Assembly: GCA_000226015.1 (NCBI GenBank)
Contig: JH154101.1
Location: 220,975 to 259,153 of the forward strand
Direction: 5' to 3'
Source of the DNA: Mnemiopsis leidyi
Lineage: Eukaryota; Ctenophora; Tentaculata; Lobata; Bolinopsidae
Length of the DNA stretch: 38,179 nucleotides
The notes below the pieces were generated by a model that was not told where the DNA came from, did no database searches, and worked only from the letters and a program-made list of their open reading frames with translations. The position numbers and the translations under genes were made by a program. This document shows, one piece after another, positions 1 through 9,900 of this stretch. Position 1 is the stretch's first letter. Every line of letters begins with the position of its first letter.

Positions 1-345
1 GTATCTATATCTGTAACATGTGTGTATCATATCGGTAACATGAGTGTTCATATCTGTAACATGTAGTGTATCATATCTGTAACATGAGTGTATCATATCG
101 GTAACATGAGTGTATCATATCTGTAACATGAGTGTATCATATCGGTTACATGAGTGTATCATATCTGTAACATGAGTGTATCATATCGGTAACATGAGTG
201 TATCATATCTGTAACATGAGTGTATCATATCGGTAACATGAGTGTATCATATCTGTAACATGAGTGTATCATATCTGTAACATGAGTTTATCATATCTGT
301 AATCATGAGTTTATCGCATCTGCAACCATAAGAGAGTCATATCTG
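1..345. repeat. 22-bp minisatellite with 44-bp higher-order period
   Basis: About 15 copies of a 22-bp unit containing GTAACATGAGTGTATC. Successive units mostly alternate between ATATCTG and ATATCGG before the TAACATG core, so the true repeating block in the central part is 44 bp. The copies decay toward the right end, where the variants read GAGTTTATC and then AACCATAAG. The array lies downstream of the last visible MUS81 exon and so is probably in a MUS81 intron. It has no coding sense. Confidence 0.93.
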
Positions 346-389
346 TAACCACACAGGGTAAATAAAGGTTAAACTGATCAGTTACCTAC

Positions 390-3300
390 CAGTCATATCG
401 TGACTTTCCAGAAAAACAGCACGGTTTCTACTTAGAGTTTCCACATTGTTTTGATCCAGGTAAGTGAATCTCCATTCTCCACCCGGAGGTTCATCTAGTC
501 CAGGGTCTGAAGTTTCCTCTAGGATACTACACTCAGGGGTAGGTGACCAGGACACTATAGGAGGACTGTCTGCAGGAATGTGGAGTTTTAGTTTGGGTTT
601 GTCATTGTATGGGTTGGGTTAAGCTGCAAATTTTAACTTGTTACAGAGCTGTTTATCGAAAGCGACCGTGAGTGTAAAAGTGGAAAGCAAATAGCAAGAA
701 GTCTGTATCTAACCAGGACTATCTGAGATATCAGGAATATCAGGAGTATCAGGAGAATCAGGGGTTGTAGAGGGAAGACTATCATTGCCAGTAGAGGAAG
801 AGAGGAAGTAGACGGAGTAACAACAGGCATTATCAAGGCAGATGTAGATCTGTCATTGCTACTGGTTGCAGGGAGGGGTGAATCCAGAATTGTTACTGGA
901 ACAAATTCCTCGCGTTCCTCTTTGAGCTCCACTTTCATAGGGACAGGAACAAAGTTTGAAATTTCTCTGTAGTTTGTAGGGGATTGTTTCTCTGTTGTCT
1001 CACGTGGACATTTTCTCTTGTTCCTCTCACCCTCCTCTTTCACCTTACTAACACCGATCCTAGCGGAGATTTGTATTGTTTCCTTGTCTATCTGCTTTAT
1101 GATGTTGTCCAGCTCTTGGTTGATTCTTTTCTTGGGAGCCTCTGTATCTGAAAAATAAATATTTAAATCATAGAGGCACTGTCAGCCTAGGTGAACAGTA
1201 ACTGTAGGTCATAAGCTGCTGGTGCTTATCTGTAAAATTGTAAAGAAGTTGTATTTGTTTTTCTCGGCAAATTGGGTTCGTTACAGCAGGGTGTAGTAGG
1301 ATAATCAAACGATTATTACACTGGTTAAAGCCTTATTTTAACTTTCTGGTGCGGTGAAACTATAGCCGGGCCCTATAGTTACTAGTTGTGTTTCTGTATG
1401 TCCGTTCTCGACCGTTTACACCCTTGCGTTGCACTTATAATAAGTGGAAATCCGTGCCAGAACTGCTACAGACTACGGGTTAAATTTAATTTCACGTGCG
1501 AAGTTTCAATTTTGTGATTTGTGAAGTATTGTTTAGTTTCCTAAAATGTAACTCGTATCCTCATTTCGAGGTACAATATACCTACCATGGATACAGACCA
1601 GTGTAAATATTCTCAAATATTGCCACTTATAAGTTGTAAGGCTCTGAAAGTGTTGATGATTTTACTTTTCTATTGTCACTTCGTGCGGAGGTTCAATTAT
1701 TGAATATTGGCGGTTATAATTAATTTTGAAGTCAATAAAAGATCGTGATAACGTTGTCGCGATTTGTATCTATTACCCTAATTACTTAATCGTTTACTTA
1801 TTAACTTTAACTAAACTCTGTATTTCAAGCCATACAAGTAAGTTGTAACCGTTCCTTACTTTTAGGACAAGATGGAAACGTTATTACCCCTGTAGATGCC
1901 TATCAACCCAATCGGAATGGAGGACAACGGAACAGATACGAATCAAACCCAGTTTATCTGGACTCCCTTAGTCGCAGTGGACTACACAATAGGAGTCCTG
2001 CTCCTCACCTGCTTCACCTGCGGACTCTGCGGCAACTGTCTGGCCTTCAAATACTTCTCCACACAACGGCGCGATCTCTCCAACCTCATCTACATCATGA
2101 TCGTAACAGTCGACATCATCACTTCACTCCTCATGTTTTCTCCAGGAGTTTCCTACTTTAAAGAACGGGAACCCTTTCTCCTGCGATACGACTGGGTCTG
2201 CAACTGGTGGGGAGCTGTCTTCCATGTTAGCTCCAGGATGAGTGTCTTCCTGGTAGCCACGTTGAGCATCTCTAGGACAGTCAGCCTGTGTTTCCCCTTC
2301 ACTAAAGTGTTACGGAGACATGTTCTGATACCAATAGGAGTGTATCTGGTTACTCTTATCATCCCAGCCATGCTCCCCTTTTATTATAGGAAGGAGTACA
2401 AGTTAGTGTCGTTTTTGTTGTCGTAACCACACTTTCTTTTTTTACATATATGTATTCTGAATCGTATTTTTTGGATATAGATAAAAACTTCCAGTTATAA
2501 TAATCCTTAGGACCGTAGGTCTTTAATCTGAACCGAATGCCTTTCAGATACGATGAGCTAGCAGTACTGTGTTTGTGGGAATCCTTCTCCACGGACGTCG
2601 ACCCAAACAGTGCTCTCTACATCATTATCTACGTGTGCTTCATCCAACTTCCCTTACTCCTCCCCATCTTCCCTATCACTCTGAGCTGTCTTCTCTCTGT
2701 CTATCAGCTGAGGAAGAAGAGTCCCTTCCGGGGAGACGAGATGACACAGCTGAGGAAGAGATACGCGTCCCAGACAATAGTCCTGGTCACTATGATCTAC
2801 ATCCTCCTCAACTTCCCCGTCTGCATCTTCATCCTCCTGGAGGTGATTCAAGTGATAATGTTGCGGGTAGGGTACGGCTGGAACGCCATCCTCGGAAACA
2901 ACATGAACATACAGATCTACTTGCGGGTAGTGCTGGCCGTGTACTGTGTCGGAATCAACGCAGCAGTTAACCCCATCGTATACCTGTACCGTTTCAAGGG
3001 TTTCAAAAAGTACTCCAACAATCTGTCTCACAGAATGAGAGAGAAGATCAAGTACAGGCGGGTTAACAAGAAGTGCAAGGACATGACCACGATACCGGAG
3101 GTGCTGAAGCAGATCAATAGTGGGGTTCCCCTGACTTTCCGGGGCAGAACCATGGGCGAACTTCGCCAGGCAGCTTGGACCACCGAGCATACCAAGGTGG
3201 AGGACGAACACTCTGAACTCGTTTAGCAGGATTTAAGTGACGTTGTCGAACTTAAAAGTACTTAATCTAACAAACATTATCTTGAACTACTATTAAAAAA

Positions 3301-6300
3301 TAATTATGGACTGAAGAGGTACTTTCATCGGAAGATATCACGCGATATTCTCATTTGATCGGCGAGGAGATAATGCATTACGAGACATCGCATGAGTAAG
3401 TTCAAGGGACTTGAAAGTTTGAAAATGATCCATCGCATTTTCGCACTACGAACGATGTGATTTTATCTCTTTACTGTGAAGCTGACAAAAAACAAGCCAA
3501 TTCTTTTATTTGGTATAAGTGATCATAGTCTTGCCATTGATAATACAATGTTTTATTTGCAAATACGCCGTCAAAAGGTCACAGATAAGATATCAAAATG
3601 CTAAGAAACACCAGGTAGCAATAAAAATACGCTGTAAAAAGGTCACAGATAAGATATCGAAATGCTAAGAAACAGCAGGTAGCAATAAATTGACATAGGC
3701 TCCAAAATCAATTACCAGTTTTGAAGCAGCGAAAGTGAATAATTTCTATTGTATACTTTGGCTTGTATCGAAGCCGCATGATTTGTAAACCAATTTTAAC
3801 TGAGAAAGTCAACTAATGGAAGGTCAAGGTACAAATTATTTTACACATTTCCGTATTAGGGACTCCGCGTGCAAACCTCGATATACTATGTATTATGGAC
3901 AAAAGTTGCAAAACTTTAATTTCGCGTTGCTGTCATAAGTTATTCGCTACCCCTTCAGACTCAAAACAAGTCGCCAAACATTCCAACTCAGTCGCCGGAC
4001 TACAGTACATCTCATAGTTTTCCACAAAATAAGGCTCACTTTCTGCCGGAGAAACCGACATCTCTTCTCCCTGCGAACCAGGGTCGCTGAAACCTCCCAC
4101 AACACCACCCTCATCATCTTCGCTGTTCATACAAACAAACGTTTCTTGTTCCTCCTCAATGGTTTCCGGCCGTTTTTTCTGGTATTTAACAGGCGTGTCG
4201 ACGGGTTCAGGTTTGGCGGAAATAGTTCGAATAGCAGAGATAAAGGAAGTTTTCACAATGGAGCTTACCATCTGGGAGTTCTCAACGACGGAGTGTCTGA
4301 AGCTGGTTCTGAGGTTATTGGAGTACCTGTGAAAAGCTTTAACTCTGTAGTAGTATATTATAGGATTCAGAGCAGCGTTAAGCGACACACTGAAAATTCC
4401 CAGAAACAACCGGACGTAGATTATACCGGTTGTCATAGGGAAAATGTGATGATGTGTCGTCAGGTCCACTATCTCGAAGAAGAGGAAGACGACAAATGGA
4501 ATGTTACACAGAATGTAGACCAAAGTTATAAGTATGATGGTGTTGGTCGCCATGTCGTTTCGTACTCCAAACCTCCGTCTCTTGCTCTTTCCCCGTTCCA
4601 TTGTGCCCGACCTGTAGCTGTTTGCTTTGCGGATAGCACGGACGGACATAAGGCAGCTAATGATGGTCGGGAAGATAGGGAGCAAGGTGGGTATTATCAC
4701 ACAAGAGACATAAAGAGCGAGGAAACCTGCTCTGTTGAGAGCTGGGTGAATGTCCTGCACCACCGTCCACAGGCAGGTCACTGAGACCCAATCATACACG
4801 TAGATAGACTGGTAGAAGTAGGGCAGGAGTGCAACCACCAGCTGGAGAAGAGCGTAGCCGGTGACAAAAGCCATCACTATTAGCTTGTTGAGTATGACAA
4901 AGGGGCGGCACAGTTGGTAACACCGGGTGATACTGAGGGTTGCCACCAGAAACACCGAAAGTCGCCCGGTGATGGACCACAACACGCCCCAGATTTGGCA
5001 GACTGCCACGTAACCAAACAGCACGGGAGCTCGACGTTGTATGTAACTGAGAGACATGGGCATCATTAGGAGACTGGTTACTATGTCCGTCATGTTGATC
5101 CAGATGTACAGACGATGCGGCAGATCCATACGCTGACTACCGAAGTACTTGAGAGCGATGGCATTACCAACAGTGCCAAGAGCGAAGCACGCGCCGCTGA
5201 AGATAAGGAAAACGTTGTCGAAGAAGTTGGTCGGAGCAAAGGGAGGGAGATGGGAAGTGTGGAAGTGAGTTGTACTATTAGTATTCGGAGTACTGAGCAG
5301 TTGGGAGTCGGTCGCGGTCATGCCACCTTCTCTCTGTTTCAGCAATGTTCCTCAGTTGGACTTAATACGAATAGAAAAACGCTTGGACAAAGCAAACCAC
5401 AGATCTTTGTAGTGTACTACACGAAACATATAACCTGTAGCTTACACAGGATCACGCTAACAGAGCCATTATCCCAATCATGCAGATAAGAAGGTAAGTA
5501 CAGACTTCCTTGCCACTATGGCATACATCGGAATTAATGGTCGTTTATACGTGATGCTGGCTTGCATTCCATTTATTGGGCCCATTAAATGTTATAACCC
5601 GTAGATCACGCGGTATCTTGGTAAACGACCGAAGTATGGTTGGGGCATAGTTGGGGCAAGGTTAAAGCAAGGCTGGAGCATAGCTGGGCCTTGGGGCAAG
5701 GTTTGGGCAAGGTTGGAGCAAGGTTGGGGCTGACTGACAGTACTTACGTGGAGGAGAAGCAGGTGGGGACAGTTTTTTCCGTTTCCGGTTTTTAGAGACA
5801 AGATCTTTCTTCATCTTCTCTTTCACAGTTGGCAATTTCTGTAAGTGGGAGGAGATAAGATTAACAAAGTTCCCTTGAGCGTGCTGTGAAGGATAGGATC
5901 CAAGACAGTTTGGAGGATTTCTTGCAAAATAGGAAAATTTCACAGAACTCTATAGAACCTACCTCTAAGGAACAGGAAATCATAAAGTGCTCGATTTCAG
6001 GATCACGGTACCCCCTCTCTTTGTACAGCTGGCGAGTCTTCTTGTCCAGTATCCTGGCTATCTTGTCTCCGATGTGCTGCAGGAGTGCATTTTATCGTAG
6101 GTTAACTATCATCAAGCAATTTACGCTTGACAATTCATGGGAATTGATGTGAAACGACGCTGAAATTCGCGTAGGCGTGTTTACTGTGCTTAATGCTAAG
6201 CTGTTAAGGTATATCGTATAGGTGCGACAATTTTGGATCACGCCTTAACTCTCGTTGTTACGCCCCAACTCTCGTTGTAATTGTAATACAAGAAATCGAC

Positions 6301-6474
6301 ACCAACCTGAATGCTCTTCGCTTCTTCTCCAGATCTTAGAGGTATGGGATAGCTACAGAGCGCCTTCATTGCTCGTGAATAGCAATGATATGACTTGTTA
6401 TCTTTCTCTCTAGCATCGTCTCTCAACTCTTTTAACCACGAGTAGAAGTGGGGATTAGACGGACATTGCGGCAT
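390..6474 (-). CDS. MUS81: Crossover-junction endonuclease MUS81, 5' part, cut by window edge
   Basis: MUS81 is the catalytic subunit of the nuclear MUS81-EME complex, which cleaves branched DNA such as replication forks, flaps and Holliday junctions. Exons on the complement: 6474-6307, 6076-5963, 5838-5748, 1147-714, 569-390. Exon 1 starts at ATG 6474 and encodes CPSNPHFYSWLKELRD followed by SYPIPLRSGEEAKSIQ. Exon 2 continues with HIGDKIARILDKKTRQLYKE. Together these match the N-terminal helix-hairpin-helix region of animal MUS81 (human: CPNPLFVRW, YPLPLRSGKEAK, FGDGLCRMLDE). Exon 3 is a basic linker with KNRKRKK, a possible nuclear localisation signal. Exons 4 and 5 are an acidic, Pro/Ser-rich linker. 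The winged-helix, ERCC4 nuclease and C-terminal HhH parts lie outside the window. Junction phases agree (0, 0, 1, 1), but exon 4 needs a frame change near 793-810. The 4.6-kb intron 3 contains two GPCR genes. CRLS1 ends 480 bp upstream on the same strand. Confidence 0.9.
1872..1895 (+). promoter_or_regulatory. Upstream ORF abutting the GPCR start codon
   Basis: A seven-codon ORF (ATG 1872, encoding METLLPL, stop TAG 1893-1895) ends exactly one base before the ATG of the receptor at 1896, giving the junction TAGATG. A possible splice acceptor (TACTTTTAG) ends at 1865, so this ORF would be in the 5' UTR part of the first coding exon. Termination next to the start could permit reinitiation or repress translation. 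A second in-frame Met lies 21 bases further on, at 1917. Confidence 0.5.
1896..3226 (+). CDS. Class A (rhodopsin-like) orphan GPCR, nested in MUS81 intron 3
   Basis: Seven-transmembrane receptor of 394 residues at the cell surface; ligand unknown. CDS joins 1896-2401 and 2548-3226. The GT-AG intron (GTTAGT...TTTCAG) splits a Lys codon in extracellular loop 2 and restores EYKYDELAVLCLWESF. Visible features: N-glycosylation sites at N11 and N16; TM1 about 28-53 with GN; TM2 about 63-87 with a conserved Asp in TVDIITSLL; Cys102 at the top of TM3, pairing with the loop-2 Cys in VLCLW; TM5 after ALYIIIYVC; TM6 with YILLNFP; TM7 with NPIVY. The usual DRY at the end of TM3 is replaced by SISRT, keeping only the Arg. 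The cytoplasmic tail is basic. It is a paralogue of the receptor at 3933-5321. The GC-rich coding sequence contrasts with its AT-rich surroundings. An ATTAAA polyadenylation signal lies at 3292. Confidence 0.92.
3561..3689. repeat. 64-bp tandem duplication between the two GPCR genes
   Basis: Two consecutive 64-bp copies start at 3561 and 3625. Both contain GGTCACAGATAAGATATC and end with GGTAGCAATAAA; they differ at only a few positions. Each copy contains an AATAAA hexamer, and the pair lies in the 3' spacer of the two convergent receptors, so it could supply alternative plus-strand polyadenylation signals. Confidence 0.9.
3933..5321 (-). CDS. Class A orphan GPCR, single coding exon, nested in MUS81 intron 3
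   Basis: Seven-transmembrane receptor of 462 residues, ligand unknown. I start it at the first ATG (5321, MTATDSQLLS); the frame stays open upstream but without another ATG. Features: Ser/Thr/Asn-rich N-terminus; TM1 with GTVGNAIALKYF; TM2 with NMTDIVTSLLMMP; a Cys before TM3 in AVCQIWGVLW; TM3 ending LSITRCYQLCRPF, where ITR stands in place of DRY; a loop-2 Cys in SVTCLW; TM6 with YILCNIP (not the usual CWxP); TM7 with NPIIYYYR. The third intracellular loop is short and basic (KSKRRRFG). The C-terminal tail of over 100 residues is acidic and Ser-rich. Shared blocks with the 1896-3226 receptor (SVFLVATLS, KYSNNL versus RYSNNL) show common descent. It lacks the loop-2 intron of its paralogue, which suggests intron loss, retroposition or intron gain in the other copy. 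A TTTAAT (minus ATTAAA) lies just past the stop. Confidence 0.92.
   Translation of the reverse strand: MTATDSQLLSTPNTNSTTHFHTSHLPPFAPTNFFDNVFLIFSGACFALGTVGNAIALKYFGSQRMDLPHRLYIWINMTDIVTSLLMMPMSLSYIQRRAPVLFGYVAVCQIWGVLWSITGRLSVFLVATLSITRCYQLCRPFVILNKLIVMAFVTGYALLQLVVALLPYFYQSIYVYDWVSVTCLWTVVQDIHPALNRAGFLALYVSCVIIPTLLPIFPTIISCLMSVRAIRKANSYRSGTMERGKSKRRRFGVRNDMATNTIILITLVYILCNIPFVVFLFFEIVDLTTHHHIFPMTTGIIYVRLFLGIFSVSLNAALNPIIYYYRVKAFHRYSNNLRTSFRHSVVENSQMVSSIVKTSFISAIRTISAKPEPVDTPVKYQKKRPETIEEEQETFVCMNSEDDEGGVVGGFSDPGSQGEEMSVSPAESEPYFVENYEMYCSPATELECLATCFESEGVANNL
5638..5731. repeat. Degenerate G-rich 11-12 bp repeat in MUS81 intron 3
   Basis: Imperfect repetition of GGTTGGAGCAA / GGTTGGGGCAA on the plus strand, ending about 10 bases before the exon 3 donor region. 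On the transcribed strand it is a C-rich tract just inside the intron. Confidence 0.7.
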
Positions 6475-6487
6475 ATCCTAACTGAGG

Positions 6488-6570
6488 GTTTTCACTAATA
6501 TAATATTCGCTAATATAGTATTCACTAATATAATATTCGCTAATATAATATTCAATAATAAAATATTACG
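6488..6570. repeat. Short AT-rich tandem repeat upstream of MUS81
   Basis: Five to six copies of a 15-bp unit reading TAATATAATATTCGC with small changes, in the 480-bp spacer between the MUS81 start and the CRLS1 stop. The spacer must contain the MUS81 promoter unless the two genes are co-transcribed. I see no clear TATA or CCAAT element. Confidence 0.7.
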
Positions 6571-6953
6571 TAGGAAGTGTTTTTGGAGACAAAGTATACG
6601 ATTTCAAGAACCATAAATGGGTATTTCTACAAACACAGCAATTAGGGATTTAAAAGAGGCTGAAATAAGAGCAAACCGATTGATCAAGAATAGAACAAAA
6701 TTGCATGATATTGCAGCTTAAAGGTGTCGAGAAATAAGATTAGTCAGCTTCTGACCATCCGTACATAAATAAATCAACTGTTCCTGTTATAATAATGGTA
6801 ATTCCTGGTCTAGAAAGTCCAATTTTTGAAACAAGACTGAAAACCTTATGTAAATCATAAGTAATCACAGCTGTATCACTTTTGCCATATTTTATACTAC
6901 AGTGTCACAGTGACCAAGTTTTCCACGATTCTCAAGCTTCCAAAAAAATAATT

Positions 6954-9900
6954 TCAGGTTTTCTTTGATTCGTCCATCCAGGTGGGTCTTGACCGGACTT
7001 TACCCATAACATTTCTGAAGGTCAGAATGTATTGTATCAGTGAATACACTCCCATTAATCCGGTCAGCATCCTGAAATTATGTACTCATGAATGCGAATG
7101 AATTGGCCGGATGTTGATGATTGGGCATAATTAAAAAGAGCTGCAACATGAGTGGCGAATAAAAAACTAATCAACGAAAGAATAAAAGGGTAAAATCAAA
7201 AGGGCTTGGCCGGGAATTGAACCCGGGACCTCTCGCACCCTAAGCGAGAATCATACCACTAGACCACCAAGCCGTTGATGTACAGGAGAAGCAAATCATA
7301 TTGAATGATACTAAGGAATGCAACACAATCCAATAAGTTGATTATATTCTTTCAACATGGATATTCAACAAATCATAAGTTTAATTTCTCACACGATTTA
7401 TAAACTTTCTCAGCAGAAAGATCAAATCGTGAAAATACCAAATGTATTTGTAGCTGCGGAATTGCAGACCACATGTGGCTCAGTGGTCTAGGGGTATGAT
7501 TCGCGCTTCGGGTGCGCGAGGTCCCGGGTTCGAATCCCGGCTGAGCCCTTTTTGCTCAGAAATATAATACGATGTGAAAATCTACATTTGGCCTAAGAAG
7601 AATGTAAAATTGGTAATTTATTACATCTAATTTAGTTTGGTACGTGGTGTGAATTTCAGCAACCTCGAATACTTCAGTAAACAACGAAAAATAAAATAAC
7701 ATGTTGGCAATGAACGGCTGAAAAATTATTTAAACAATCTGTTAGACGTCTGAAAATATTAAATACTTAACATAATCATAGGACAACCATGAAGTTTTTG
7801 ATACTATTGAAGGTTAACTTCCAAGAAAAAACCTACTAATCTTGAAAAAGTAGATAAAAATGAAGGGCTCAGCCGGGATTCGAACCCGGGGCCTCTCGCA
7901 CCCAAAGCGAGAATCATACCCCTAGACCACTGAGCCGATGAGTACTGTGCAAAGATACTATAATTATTCACGATGAAGGACTAAACTGCTAAATACCGCC
8001 GTGTCATGCTATTAAGTGCTTCACAGTTCACTGAATTTAAACAATCAACAAACAGGAGGTGGCCTAGCAACATAAGATAACTAGCTACTCACAAATAGTT
8101 TTGAAAATAGGGGGAATCTTGGAACGACCATATTGGAGCAGACAAGCAGGCGACAACAGCGCCCAACTGTAGACACATGTTTAACTGAAATATTTACGGT
8201 TTGATATAAACAAGATCAAGAGTTACATAAAAATCGTCCACACTTAGTTGTGATTGGGGAAAGATTTTTAGTTCGATCTACTAAATGTGAGGCAAAATGA
8301 ATGGCAAAAGGGAAACTTTTCGTACCTTTCCGTGCCACCCTGGCTTGACTTCTATTGTGCCATCAGTCACGTTGAAGAGTCCTTTAAATGAAAACTGAAA
8401 AAAACTTGCTTCACAAGTCATAAATCGATAATTGAGTGTTTAGAAATTACTTCGTGTAACAGCAAAATTTCGATAATAAATAACATGACAATAATCAATA
8501 ATAATCACTTGTGCTCACTAAGGGCTTATCTTCATGCGGCTGAATATAAGCAGATGTGTCATTCAGTGTGGTCATATAATATCTTCTCCGAATCTTTATT
8601 TATTCTCAATAGCTAATATCATGACAATGTGCATTAGGTCATTAAGTATCATTAATCATGCCCCTCAACCCATGCTAATTATAAAAACGAAAATCGTACG
8701 TCAAAAGTACAGAAAGTCATGTAACGTACGTCCGTACGTGTCTATGCCGCCGTTATAAGCAAGAAACGCCACTAAAATTTGGTTCGTCGCTCGCGCGCGC
8801 CGTTCCTGGGGACCTGTTTGTGCTCTTGCCACGAGGGATTGCCGACTTGACGAGTTTAGCGAAACTAAAAGTTTATCAAGACTCGAGTAACAACTACTTA
8901 ATTGCTCCATGCTCTGTTTATGTGATCTCCATGTCACCATTTCACTTAAGGTGATCCTGACTGGAAGCACCCCTCACAGTAAGGTTGTGCCGGTTATACA
9001 AGACACTAAATCATCTGAACACGTTACATGATCCCATTATCTGGGAACGGGAGCCCATTATGATGTGGCTAACAAGTCTCTCTACATTAACAAGTGACTT
9101 GAGGTATATTATGTGACCTGCTCTGAAAGACATCATTGCAACATGGCTGCTGATCTCCAATTCATGTCTCTGAAGCGTATGGTTTATCGTAGCATACAGG
9201 CTGTCAACCGTCACTCTTCAAACCCCCGAGATCTGGAACAACCGACCCTACCAGCACACTACGTTCAAGCTAACTCTGGGGAGCCTCATCTACTTTTGAT
9301 TCTCTTCTCAGACCAGACACCACACTCCCTTCTTTTCGGAACCCCTGACAGCCGCTCTCCACAACACTGAACATCTCATCCTTGACGGAACTTCACTTCA
9401 TCGCCTAGCCTGTTCACCCAACTCTCTCTCTCCTTAAAGGACTGTTAAAGAACTCAACAGCTTCGGATCATATTCTCCCCAGGCAGTCCTCTGTGACTTT
9501 GAGCTAGCAATTTACAACGCTGTTAAGAGTCTCTGCAGTTGTGGGAGGGTCTAAGAATCAATCAAGCTTAATGATGTGTGCTGATCAGATATTTGTACAA
9601 ACATGATTTTCACTGATAGACAATTCAGAAAATTCATGGACCACAATCTACTAATTCAAATTATAGAATTTACAACAAACCTTATCAAGAGATTGATACT
9701 TTACAGCAAGACCCCCAGATAAGAGAATAATATCACGACCCAATATGATACACAGTAACCAGCCTGAGATAGAGAGATAGGCTAAATTTCATATTGTAGG
9801 GTTGAGAAACAAGCCATTTTACTATTTATAAATTCTACAATGTAGTCTACACTTTAATTCAGGTATCATTACTGGTCTATTTTAGATTTAAACTATTTCA

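Noticed and set aside
1..345. Regular repeats reminiscent of a CRISPR array
   Set aside because: The units are contiguous with no unique spacers and the locus is in an animal genome.
457..470. Plus-strand donor-like CCAGGTAAGT inside MUS81 exon 5
   Set aside because: It is on the non-coding strand of an exon whose minus frame is open and phase-consistent; it arises from the coding sequence.
2654..3211. 185-codon minus-strand frame opposite the first GPCR
   Set aside because: It mirrors the codon-biased receptor exon, has no hydrophobic or domain pattern of its own, and the plus frame has clear TM5-TM7.
4146..4784. 212-codon plus-strand frame opposite the second GPCR
   Set aside because: Shadow of the receptor; the protein is featureless, while the minus frame has TM4-TM7 and NPxxY.
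8701..8970. 89-codon minus-strand frame in CRLS1 intron 5
   Set aside because: No domain, no splice phase connecting it to CRLS1 exons 5 and 6, and it lies in repeat-like sequence.
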